Shown here piece after piece: positions 36,109 to 49,587 of a stretch of 64,000 nt of DNA. Position numbers and translations under genes: made by a program. Below the pieces are notes generated by a model. It was given only the letters and a program-made list of their open reading frames with translations. It searched no databases and was not told the origin of the DNA. The stretch spans positions 24,139,444 to 24,203,443 of the forward strand of contig NC_068979.1 of NCBI RefSeq assembly GCF_016808095.1. Direction: 5' to 3'. The DNA is from Vigna angularis. Its lineage: Eukaryota; Streptophyta; Magnoliopsida; Fabales; Fabaceae. Positions within the stretch are counted from its first letter, which is position 1. The number at the start of each line of letters is the position of its first letter.

Positions 36109-39100
36109 TTAAGCCTCTGAATTGAGAATGCGATTTTGTATATCGGAGAATGTCTTCACATCAATACCCCATAACCTGCTTTGACAAACAATTTGAAATC
36201 ATTAAGACAGAAAAGCCAATTTAAAATTGAACAAAAATAAAGAATATCATGAGACTTTTATAGAATTTTTTCCACATAATATTTATAAGAAAAATTTTCC
36301 CTGTACACATTAATTCCCCAAGTAGACATCTTCATTATAAGATGATTACAATTTTACAAAGACTTGAAGGCTAGAGAGAAGTATTATTCAAAACTCCACC
36401 AAACACACTAGATTAGACTCCACTTTTTTCTATTTTGTATTACTTTTTCATTTTTTATATTTTCTATATGAAAGACTAAACCATTTTAGGTTGATTCTCT
36501 TGAAGTTCACACTGAATTATGAAACTTTGTGCTAATCAGGTTTACTTGTCTAATTCTACAGTAGAGTTTGTTTATATCGTATTATGAATTCTGTAATTGG
36601 AATTATTTTTTGAAGTTGTTAATAATTCTATCATAGTAAAAATTTAGATCCATATTTTATTAATGCAGAAATACTATACCAAAAAATTTATTTTTTATCA
36701 CATTTTTAATTAAAAAAATACTAAATCTTTTTAAACTAAATTCTCTGATGTATTTATTGCTTTCACTCATCCAAATAAAATAAATTTTACTTCTTTACCC
36801 AACTATTTTTATCAATCTAAATGATACATATTTTTATTGGTCTACTCTCCCAAAAGAATATACTATGATATATTACTAATAATACGGTTACCAAACCAAA
36901 ACTAAAAACTAATTAATCATAAAATCATACCACGTATATAACAAAAGTTTATAGTATCCATCTTTATTTTTCTCAACATTCGCATAGTAATTTATCATTA
37001 TATACATACATAGCAACAAAATTAATAAATTAACCTTTATTTCTATTTTTTTACATTCTTTTCTTTGTTTTTCATTTTTCTTCTCCTCTCCCGTATATAT
37101 ATATGTATATATATGTACATACATATGTATATATAAAAGACCACAACTTTCTAGCAATTCAACCCCCGAAAACTGAATTTCAATGAGGCTTTCGCCAACG
37201 GTCCAGCCAAACGGAGGTGGGAATTCGGCTGTCCGGGAGCAAATCTCTACCTTCTAAAGCAAAGAGGTCTATTAGGGGAATTAATGTGCATAGGGGTCCA
37301 GTTGGGGAAAATTCTCTTAAAAAAATATTATTTGTAGAAAAATTCGACTTTTTTTATCAATACAAACAAGGGATGTTTACTTCAGACAAAAAGTTCTTAC
37401 CAGCAATCGATCCCCACGTTATTGGCCCCCATTTTATCTGCTTTTTTATCATCTCCAATGTGTAAGGCTTTGCAAGCCTCTACATTTACTTGATCTAAGA
37501 AACGGAAAACATTGGCAGCCAGAGTCAATCAACTTAGCATTATTGCAGCAACAATGGGTACCATGAATAGTGTCATTTTCTACCCTCTAATTCCACAAGA
37601 AAAACATAGTTTGCTGCAGTCTCATAAATGATACTTTCAAATGTTCTGTTTACAGCTAAATGGGGTGAAAAGGATTCAAGTCATATGCATAAATAAACTG
37701 TTAATTAACTAATGTATAATCCATTAAGATTAAAGGATGGAAAAATGAACCCAAAAAAAGCCTGAATAAAATAAGGTATTTTCACTAATAACTCAAGGAA
37801 AATATCTACCATATTCCACATGAAAGTCAAAAGCATATTACAGAGATGAAAGATACTATGCCTAGTAAACATGTAACTGTTTTTTTATTTATGCTAATCA
37901 TAGTGAGGAATGCTGGAGAGAAGGATGCAAGATCGAATTTATTAAAGTAAAACTAAAAATCATTTATACCTAGAGCAGCTTGGAATATTCTCGAATCTGG
38001 TTTTTCATATCCGACCTCTGATGATATAATGACAGCATCAAATCTGAGGTGAAAACCAGAAAATGATACATTTAAAGCTATGTATGCATCAGAGTTTGTG
38101 AAATTTCTTCAAACTAAGGTTCAACAAGCAATCTTAATCACCTCCTGGAAAAAAAAAATGCTCAAAATTGCTAATAGCTTAGTAACAGCACATTGAAAGA
38201 ATGGCCGATACTCACAGATTTAAGACATTAAGATCCTTCAATAGCTTCCTTAAGCGGTTGTCAAAATTGGATACAACAGCCATCTTAACTGCGTACTGCT
38301 AGTCACGTTAGTAAGGACCAACTTCAAAGTAAGTAGGATTCGATAACGTTAAATTTTTAACAATGTTACTTCTTCCTGGTAACAAGAAATAATTGTTACC
38401 TCCAGCATCCTTCAGAAGAGTAATTGCTTCATGAGCTCCATCGGGAAGATGCCACGCATCCCCTCTTGCATAGTACTAACAAAAACAAAACAAGACTCGA
38501 AGTTCAGACACAAATGTGACTGATATTATTACTTTGAACAACAAATCAAGTAACTTTTGAAACACTCTCCTGCCAATCTACTTTTACTGGCTAAGAAATA
38601 ATATCTAGAAACAACACGAAGAAAGATCAGAAACTACAACTTCAAAACCTATAGATCATAATATGGTCATATTTCAAATGATTAGGTGAAAAATAAAGGA
38701 TTAAATTGTTCCAAAAAACCTATAATTTCTTTTTTCAAAAAGATTAAATTGTTTCACAGATAGAATCGTCATAAACTAGAAATGAGGTAATGACAAGTAA
38801 AACAGTCTGCTGCTAAGAAAGGCTACCTCATAAACTTCCTCAAAATAGTCCCCATCTCCACAACCTGTGGCTTCAGAAACTATAAGTTTCCAAAATGGCT
38901 TCCCGTCTCCCTGCAGTGAAGTAAAGAGTGTAGATCACTGTCATTGCATTTGCAAATCAGATGGTCTTTAGTTTGCATGTCATGTTGAAAGAAATTAAAC
39001 ATGTTGCTGATAAATAGGTAAATAAATGGAAAACCAAACTGACATCAATATCCTGTAATGGCTACAACCTAATGTTGGCTTTCAAAGTGACATCCCAGTC

Positions 39101-40211
39101 AAGCAAGTATGTCAAATCCTCTAAATTTACAACATTTTTCTCTCTCTTTCCCTTATAGACAACAGCAGGCTTCCCTGTACAGTTCATTTTACTAAGCACA
39201 TTTTCAAAACACCCATCTTTCTAGAGTAACAGTGCAGTATCTTGAGAAAGACTGAAAGAGAGTTATCGGAAACAAGGAGGCAGAACAGAAAAACATCAAA
39301 ACTTACCAGGCAATCACAAAAAACATTAAAAGAAAAATGATCAAAGGTAGGGCACAAACCTGGTACCGTAGCTTTTCAGGCCACGGAGCAGCAAATGCTC
39401 TCTTAAATCCTTGCTTTATCATAGCTGGATCCATAATAACACCTGAGGACAGTCATCACAAGCGTGAATATTCAGACAAATAAACATCTTAGACATAGAT
39501 GGCAAATATTGATAGTATTAACTACCTTACAGTAAGAGTGACATATGAGAAAGATAAATGTTTTTAACACGTCTTTCAAGCACGTTCTTTATTAATTATC
39601 GGCTGAAATTGATTGGAAATCACAATCTCATTTCTCATTTAATAAATTCAACTCATGAATTTATAGTTTCCAATAAATGTTCACCAACGATGATGCCCAG
39701 TATATTAAAAAGGGGTGTGTTACTGATACTTCTCTAAGGAGAAAACATCTATTTTGGATCCTCCAAAAACATTAGTGTTTTCAAGTAGAAATTAGAACGA
39801 AAGAGTAAGAAGCACACCATATTTGGATCCAATAGCGGCATAAGTGTCCTCAACTGGCTTTGCCAATTGCAAAAGGGTGCCCCCAGCGTCCAACAGCAAT
39901 GCATCATATGCCTTCTTCCCACCAGTACCTATGGTGTCGCCAACAATACACGGTTAAATTCAGCATCACCAAATAACAATAATATCAGCAAAACTACATC
40001 AAATGTTAGATAACTTTTGGAGGTAGAACAAACAGCCTATTTCGAAATTATCAAGGAAAAGATGAATGAGTGAAAAAATGAGGTTACTTTACTTACCTTT
40101 GTTGATGGGCATTGAAGAAATTGGCAGAGAAGAATCGCGGGTTTTGGCTCTGAAAGCTCTGAAAAGGGCGTTGGTGTTGGAGCATCTCATCATAGCACTG
40201 CTGTTCATCAT
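36109..40211 (-). CDS. HAD-superfamily hydrolase, HDHD3-like, probably organelle-targeted
   Basis: Nine minus-strand exons join in phase: 40211-40097, 39928-39818, 39442-39360, 38910-38827, 38475-38400, 38288-38216, 38043-37970, 37494-37401 and 36175-36109, giving 258 residues. All introns are GT-AG. HAD motifs follow in order: motif I LLLDAGGTL (D52; position 54 is G rather than the second Asp), motif II VVSNFD (S163), motif III GYEKPD (K195) and motif IV HIGDDKKAD (D220, D221). The segment between I and II (YGVIMDPAMIKQGFKRAF, APWPEKLRYQGDGKPFW) matches plant HDHD3-like proteins. The first 35 residues are rich in S, R and A with few acids, like a chloroplast or mitochondrial transit peptide. 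The substrate is unknown. Loss of the second motif I Asp argues against ordinary phosphatase chemistry by the usual mechanism. The start could be either of two adjacent ATGs (40211 or 40208). Confidence 0.9.
37090..37345. other. GC-richer island inside HAD intron 8
   Basis: Intron 8 (36176-37400) is 1.2 kb. Its part 37160-37330 is clearly richer in G+C than its surroundings, with both strands open for over 80 codons (plus frame 37217-37465, which runs into exon 8). The translation is not recognised. A short TATATG repeat precedes it (37093-37135). It may be an inserted fragment; origin unknown. Confidence 0.35.
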
Positions 40212-41180
40212 CTCATTTCTCTTCTCTTCCCTCTCTCTCGTATCGTAGTTATCATTTGTAAATGCCAAAAACCTACCGAACCGAATCCCAGAATAGTCGA
40301 ACCGGATCCGCAAACCGAATCGTTCTCCGGTTCAAATTTGGTTAGCCACTAAACAAACCGAACTGTTTCTTGGTTTGAAAAATGCTGGATCAAATTATCC
40401 TTGTAGGTTACTTTTGATTTTTAATATTCAAAATAAACATTCAAATCCATATAAAATAACATGTTAATGTCTCTCATTAACCATAATAATTTTGCATACA
40501 AACTAAAATATAAAAGCTTTAAATATGTTTTGGGTTTCCATTTTCTTATAAAAATTTCAAATTAGCTTTCTAATTATTTTTCTCATTAGGTTCTTATATT
40601 TGAAAATGTAGTGCAATAAGTCCTAATTGTTAAAAAGGTCAAAATCATTAATGAAAGAGTGATGAAGCATGCATATATGGTAGTTTTTAATTATTTGATG
40701 TTGTAAAATATTGTTGATGTGAATTTTTATTTTTTTTAAATGTTAGGGTGAATATTTGATTAAATAAGATGGTTTTCGTGGGTTCAAACCGCGAGAGTAG
40801 GGATTGATGATTTTAGGGAGATTGAAGGTAAAAAGATTGTGTTGTCATTAGAAGCATGTTTGTTGGGATCGAAGATAGTCAGCATTGAAGGTGGGTTTAG
40901 TTCATCATTTCAATCTGGGTGTTTTATGTTGTGGGTTATTGTTTCCTTTTTTCTCTTTTACAAAACCAAATTTTTGATATTAGTGTTTCATGTGTTTAAA
41001 TGTTGCTGATTGGGTAATTATTTTTTAAATTTGTCATAAGATAAGGGTTTATTGTACCACTGTCTTTACTTGTGTAGATTATGGTCACTCGTTTGGAAGT
41101 CCTGTTTGAGTGTCTTGTTTTAAGCTATTGGTGGTATGGTTTGTAATGTATTTTATTTTGTTGACATGTAAATATTTTAC
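40212..41180. other. HAD gene upstream region and spacer
   Basis: The minus-strand leader lies in 40212-40260 with a CT-rich plus-strand appearance (GA-rich in sense). Farther right is AT-rich DNA with no gene. GGGTTCAAACC at 40780 looks like a tRNA B box but has no partner. Confidence 0.45.
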
Positions 41181-41182
41181 AA

Positions 41183-43295
<2,113 letters not shown>

Positions 43296-43299
<4 letters not shown>

Positions 43300-43310
43300 C
43301 ACACACACAC

Positions 43311-43392
<82 letters not shown>
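43296..43392. repeat. (CA)n(TA)n(TG)n compound palindromic microsatellite
   Basis: CA repeat (about 43297-43311), TA repeat (about 43313-43360) and TG repeat (about 43361-43392) follow each other. The whole tract is self-complementary and could form a long hairpin or cruciform. Confidence 0.95.
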
Positions 43393-43393
<1 letters not shown>

Positions 43394-43439
43394 GAAATGT
43401 ACGAGACAGTTTTTGAAGTGGTGATCCATGGTATTAGAT

Positions 43440-43974
43440 GATGTAGTTAGTATATGTGTTAATGAACGAGTAAACTACGATTTAGGTGTATGATGTTTGA
43501 GGGTCAAGGATTGAGGATCGAGCAATTTAAAAGGTTTGCTTTGTTATGTTTAGAGGATTAAGAATTATATTGTTATTACTTCTATGTACCATACATGTTT
43601 GTGTTTGTGTTTGTGATAGATGTTATCGGCGATGATCGTATAATATGTTATACATGAGCACGTGATATAGTAAATGATTCACAAGCATGATAGATACGTG
43701 AGATGGCGGGGACAAATTTGGGTTTTCTTTAATAGTTCTTTTGGTTTAGACTTTTGAGATAATGTAATTTGAAGTTATTTCTATTAATTGGTTATTTAAA
43801 TTATTTTCGAATAATGTAATTTGAATATTTCTTTTGGAATAAATATAATTTAATTTGTTTTCTGTGAGCTTTAAATATTGAGGTTTTTGAAAAATACGTT
43901 TTTGCGCTATAAGAATGTTTTAAATATTCGGTTTTTTGTAAACCCGTGGCATCCCAGAAATCGGGGTGTTACAC
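43440..43974 (+). mobile_element. 3' part of a degenerate gypsy-type LTR
   Basis: Ends GTGGCATCCCAGAAATCGG followed by GGTGTTACA at 43974, a common terminus of plant gypsy LTRs. The sequence leading up to it (GATGATCG, ATGATAGATACGTGAGA, AATGTAATTTGAAT) parallels 45100-45456. The left boundary is lost. Confidence 0.55.
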
Positions 43975-45456
43975 ATGAGGGTTGCGATGACCTCCCTGAT
44001 GCAGAATTCCTTTTTAGGCCGTGGGTGAATCTTGGGTTGGTACAACTTGAATCTATTGGGCCTCTAGGCCCAAACTTGGACTTGAGTTGAACTTGAACTT
44101 ACATAGTAGAGACCAAAAATAATAATAAAGATAAGACAAGGGAAAATTTAAAATAACACTTATGTCTCTAAAAAAATTAAATTAATTGAAAATCAAATTA
44201 ATTAAAAGTAAATTTGAAAATAGAAATTAATTTGGTTTAAAAAGGAAAGTAATGAGATTTTCATGATTAATTAAAATAATAAATGGTTTACTGTTTTTGG
44301 TTTGAGATTGAATGATATTTATTATGTGTTGTGTAATCTATTGTTTGAGTGGAACCCATGAGGGGTTCATTGAGTACATTGCATTTTTTAATGAGATTCT
44401 AGATAATAACAAATAAATAAGGTTAGACAGAGAATGAGAATAGTTGTTGTTTTTAGGAATATGATGAACTTTGATTGATGATCAAACTAAGTGAGTGTTA
44501 GAGTGGTACTAAAACGTGTGGTTGATCGATGAGCATGAAACATGGAGGAATGTGTCTACTTGTTGTACCTAATAAATCCTGAGATTGTCTGTCATGTGAT
44601 ACGGGATAACCTCTTTGGCTTTGTGTGCAAAAAGAGGAATGTTCTAGTGTTGAACCTTCGTTGTGTGGGGGAGGATGTTTCGTCAGTTCTTGTGTGGCAG
44701 AGAAACATGTCTTTAGCCAGGATGGCGGGATAGCTCGAGTTGGCTTGTAGGGAAGACTACAGACGTGGTTAGGTAGAGTATAGGGGTGTGACAAATTCTT
44801 TCATGATGGGGTTCATGGATTGGTGATACTCATGACGAGGATGAGGATAGTCTTGATGGAAGTACATGTGTTGATCATTCGTGATAACGATGTGTTTGGA
44901 GACAATATTAGCAAGGATAACATTGATGATATAGTTATTGTATGACTGTTGAGGATGTTGGTGAAAATCATGATTAAGTTAGTAAGAATAACATTGTAAA
45001 TGAATGTTCGTTAGTAAGTTGTGTTTGCTTGGTATGTATTATTGTATTGTTATTTGTCGTGCTATAGTAGCTTACCCATATTTGTTTGTGTCGTGGTTGT
45101 GTGTGTGTTTTGCGATGATCACATGACCCTTGGTTTTATGGGAGCAAGAGATGTTGCAGATGCTCCAAAGACATGATAGAAACGCGAGAGTGAGGAGCAA
45201 CTTTGGTTTATTTAAAGTTTTTGAGTTATGCATTTTAGAAATAATGTATATGGATTGATTTTATTTCTTAGTTATTTAGTAATTTCAGAACATTGTAATT
45301 GGATTATATTTTTGGTAAAGTCAAGACTTGGTTTTAATTTCACACGTTTAAAATGTCGAAAATTTTTAATTAGTACCATTTTTCACATTAAGAGGATTTT
45401 GAAACATTTTACACTAAATACAATTCGTGACACCCTAAAATTGGGGCATTACAAAT
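43975..45456 (+). mobile_element. Second related LTR, ends GGGGCATTACA
   Basis: The 3' end reads GACACCCTAAAATTGGGGCATTACA in parts (45430-45456). Upstream landmarks are GCTTACCCATATTTG (45070), GCGATGATCACATGACC (45112), GACATGATAGAAACGCGAGAG (45171) and TAATGTATATGGATTG, which parallel the neighbouring LTR ending at 43974. If the LTR starts just after 43974 it would be about 1.48 kb. The open frames 43878-44090, 44498-44794 and 45228-45602 are not recognised as proteins. Confidence 0.5.
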
Positions 45457-46835
45457 TTCATGACCCAACAAACTCTATGCAATCATATACACAATATATC
45501 TCTAACATACTCAAACATTCACATCATAAGCATACAAGCCCTAATTCCTCAAATGCATGTCTAAAATCTTTATGTGAAAATACTATTCCCTTAGATATTT
45601 AAACTCAAGATTTTCATTAAGAAAAGATGTATAAAATGACCAAAAGCGTTGGTCTACGTCTAAAACCAAACCTTTTGGTTGTTTTTATCGTGTCTAGGTT
45701 CCAAAAACATTTTCCAATTATTAGACACCACCCAAAAAGCATATATATTCGATAATGCACATGAATAATAAAGACAAAACACGAGATTATTGAAAGATGG
45801 ATTAAGTAATCAACACATGAATTAATTATGGGGCGAAAGACTCCTGGCAGGTGCTCTCAATTCTTCTATAATCTTCCATTTTCGTACAAAATAATCAACA
45901 TAAAGAAATCAAATTTATCTTTGAAGAATATCTACAAATCCTACTTCTTTCATGGAACTAACACAAAACACGTGATATAAGACAAATAAGAGGTTATAAT
46001 AAGTGTGAATAAATAAATAATTATCACACCTATCAATGTGTTCTAATTTCCAGCCTTTTTTTCCACCTCGATTGTGTGAGAAATATTCATAATAGAAAAC
46101 TCTTACCAACATTCTTAGATGTCGTCACAACTATTGCTATATTAGAACTCATAATTATCTTCTTAATCAAATATGCTTATTTTAGAATGAATAAGAATGT
46201 GCTTGAAAGAAAAGAGGAAGAAAGTTGTTTTATTGGATTAACGAACATACTTCTTTATATTCATTAATGAGTTCAGTTAGCATTTGAATAACAAGTGAAA
46301 AATGCTTTTGAGTCGTAATCATTGACAACCCCATTAACATCCAGTATAGGCTCGGTGAATTGTCCTCACGGTAATGCAAAGCCTTTTTCAATATTGACGA
46401 ATGTCAATGTTAATAAAAAGACTCACCATACGAGATTGACCAATGTCCATAGGTTGCTTGTAAACCTCGAGATAAAATCTAATTCATCCCTTTTTATAGG
46501 GATTATAGTGCCAATCATAGGAAGAATAACTTAATCACTTATCTTATATCAGATTGAATTAATTTCTTTGTGCTAAACTATGAATGATCCTTCTTAGTTG
46601 ATTTATACTTCTTCAAGTTTCCATCATCCCAATTCTTCTTACACAATAATTTTCAATATTTTTTCTTTATTGCCTTATTGTGATGTAATGAAATGATGAA
46701 TGACCTTATCAAATTGGGAATGAACTTTTAAAAATTTAACCCAAGTTTTATATTGAATGTTTTCCATTCCAAGGATGACAAATGTATGGTTTTTTATATT
46801 GGAGCAGTAAAAGTCAAAAGAAAATAATTCTTTGA
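45457..46835. other. Intergenic DNA, unassigned
   Basis: No gene recognised. The open frames at 46076-46267 and 46322-46534 have no familiar domain. Confidence 0.45.
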
Positions 46836-48079
46836 GGTTTAATCATTTGTTAGGTCCTTTTTTTGGTTGGGAATCTCAAATAGGTCTCTTACTTTTTTTT
46901 CCCGTCTCAATTGGGTCCTCATTTTTGCCAAATTGCTTTAATTAGAGCCTTATCGATAAATTAGGCCAACGTCGTTAGAGTGATGTTGGTGTGACATGTT
47001 GATGGTGTAATTTTTAATTGACGTGGGTTAATTATTTCATTTTGGTGATTCTGACGTGTATATTAATAATTTTTAATTAAAGAAATTGAGGAAAAAGATA
47101 ATTAAACTTAGGACTTTCTTTGAATTAGGAATTGCGAAAAGAAACCACGAACTACCAAAATCACCACCGTTAGCCACCACAAAACCACACATCGCCACCA
47201 TCAATCCACACTCATGCAACCACTACAATGGGATCACGCCTCCATGAAGACCTGCAGACCTAGAATCTCAAAACGTAGAAAACAGAGAAATTCCCAATTC
47301 GAAATAACCTTAAATCGCATAAATTTTCACCTCTTCATCGAACCAGCATCACAACCCCAAATTTCAGAATCCCTTGCCTTTGCCAAAGAAATCGCGCCTC
47401 CATAAGCCAAACGAAGCCTGCAAGAAACCAGCAGGAACCCAAAAACATAATCAACACTTAATCATCTTCTTCGCACCTGAATCACGAAGTCCATAAATCA
47501 ACAAACCAAATCGCGAAATCCTAACTCGCAAGCCACCTTCGTCTTCATCGCTCCATGGAAGCCCTAAATGCCTCCCTCTTCCATTCACACGACCTGCAAC
47601 CAAAAGAAGAACCAAAGACCACGACATAAATCCCCTTCTCAGAACCGTGACCTTGAGAAAGATGCGAAACACGAAGAACCCTAATAAAAAAGAATCCACA
47701 AAGGCAAATGGATGATACAACATCAATCCTAGATCCTGCACCACCACAAAAAACGAGATTAAGGTTTTGCTTCCACCACCCATTACATGTGGAAGACGAA
47801 CATGAATGGGTCATTTGCAATTGATTCCAAATTTCCCTCCCAATGAACCCTAATTCAAAGAATGAAGTCTAACTCTCTTTTCACAATCCCTAATTCGAAA
47901 AAAGGGGCCCAGGTTTAATTAAGTTTTTCCCCAATATTTTTAATTAAGACTTGACCCAATTTAACGGGAAGACTCTAGTTGAAGCAATTTTACAAAATTA
48001 AGGACTCAATTGGAACGAAAAAAAAGAAAGAACTATTAGAGATTTTTAGACAAAAAAGAACACAATGAATTATTATACC
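46836..48079. mobile_element. Inverted-repeat element with GC-richer interior
   Basis: Outer 150-bp regions are imperfect inverted copies. The left reads GGTTTAATCATTTGTTAGG, then CAATTGGGTCCTCATTTTTG, CAAATTGCTT(T/C)AA and AGAGCCTTATCG. The right, in complement, reads GGTATAATAATTCATTGTG, then CAATTGAGTCCTTAATTTTG, AAATTGCTTCAACTAGAGTC. Flanks TTCTTTGA and TTTTTTGA suggest an 8-9 bp target duplication with one mismatch. The interior 47150-47800 is richer in G+C than either arm, with open frames on the minus strand (47451-47783, 47545-47820). It may be a captured gene fragment or long-standing element DNA. No transposase. Confidence 0.75.
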
Positions 48080-49309
48080 TTTTTTGAAGTAAAAATGCTA
48101 ATAAATGACACGATGGAAGAAGATGGAAGAAGAAAAGATAGTTAAACAAGAAAGATACAAAAATTATTTAGACTCTTTATATAATCAAAAGTATTATTAT
48201 GTAATTATACGCTAAAAATTGATAAATTATATATAAAAACATGATCATAATTCAAAAGATTACAAAAATAGATAAAACAATTGAATAAATCAAGTAACCA
48301 TATTTACTAGCCTAATAAAAATTATTTAAATAAATATAAATATCACAAGAAATATTAAAAATATTTTATAATAATATTTTTATATTTTATTAACAACCTT
48401 CAAAGGTTCCATTACATTTAACTAATAACAAAAATATTTGCATTGGTATTGATGTTTTATACAAAAGTTTTTATCTCATAATTACTTTATTTTTATATTT
48501 TAAGAACCATTCCAACACCAATAAGTGTGAAGGTTGCCTTTAAAGGAACCATATCCCATTAAATAACGGTGGACAAGCTTTGTAGTACATATTTCATGTT
48601 TGCAGACACTTTCGTGGGCCGTTTATACAATTACTTTTAAAATTAAATAAAAGTAACATAATGTATAAGGTAATTTTAGTCCCTTCCAATAAATTTGGAA
48701 GAATTCAATTCTTTAAATTTTGATGCATGTTTTTAAATTATAATATATAACTATTTAAATTATATAAACTAAATTACCTAATACATCATTTAAAGAATTA
48801 AATTAATAAAAAATATTCCATTTTAAATGTAATGAGATATCAAAGAATTTATGAATATAAAAAATCATTATATTTAATTTATATCTGAAAGAATAAGTAA
48901 ATATATTATTTATTAAGTATTGTGTATTTTAATTAGAAAATAAATAGTATAGCCATACTTTTATAATTTGAATGTGAACTTCTTAATGTATGAGTGCGTT
49001 GTGTATACTAACAAAATAGGAGACAAAAGGTTTAGGATCCGAGAAATCATTTTGAGTTTTCACAAAATTGAGTTGTAACAAAGTAAAGAGATCTCAGTGT
49101 GAGGAGTAAAATGATCTCTTGAATGTGTTTGATCAGTCTTTTGATATATACTTGTTGTAAGAGCTTTAATTACTATAATTATACAATGCTGATTTATTAA
49201 TAAAAAACAATGACATTTAAATGAAAATAATGAATATTTGAATGTTACGTTATATATGTTTACCTTTAAAAACCTATATTTTGAACAATATTAATGAATT
49301 AATCAATAT

Positions 49310-49342
<33 letters not shown>

Positions 49343-49380
49343 TATTTTATAAAATAAAGTTTGTGTAAAGATTTCCAATG
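48080..49380. other. AT-rich intergenic DNA upstream of ORC6
   Basis: No gene seen. A TA tract is at 49317-49341. Confidence 0.5.
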
Positions 49381-49389
49381 AAGAATGAT

Positions 49390-49587
49390 TTCGGCAGCAG
49401 AGGGCGCCAAACGAAAATTTCCCGGCAAACTGTACGCGCGCGCGAATATTCAAATGGCGATATCAATATATTTGGATTCCATTCCACGTTCTCCTCCTCC
49501 TATTCCCGCCATTTTCCACTCTCTAATCCCTTCAAAATGCGAACAAGAAATCGAAGTTAGCGTCGTGTTTGGGATCCCAAGCCTAAA
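49390..49587 (+). promoter_or_regulatory. ORC6 promoter region with E2F-type sites
   Basis: GCGCCAAA at 49404-49411 is TTTGGCGC on the other strand, a canonical plant E2F site (TTTSSCGC). ATTCCCGC at 49502-49509 fits the broader WTTSSCSS form. TTTCCCGG at about 49418 is a near match. All lie within 190 bp of the ATG, in a G+C-rich island that also has a GCGCGCGC run (49435-49442). E2F control of replication genes is established; its use here is inferred. Confidence 0.7.

Noticed and set aside
40775..40800. tRNA B-box-like GGGTTCAAACC
   Set aside because: No A box, acceptor stem or anticodon arm can be folded around it. Similar GGTTCGA matches at 4890, 7722 and 26477 also lack partners.
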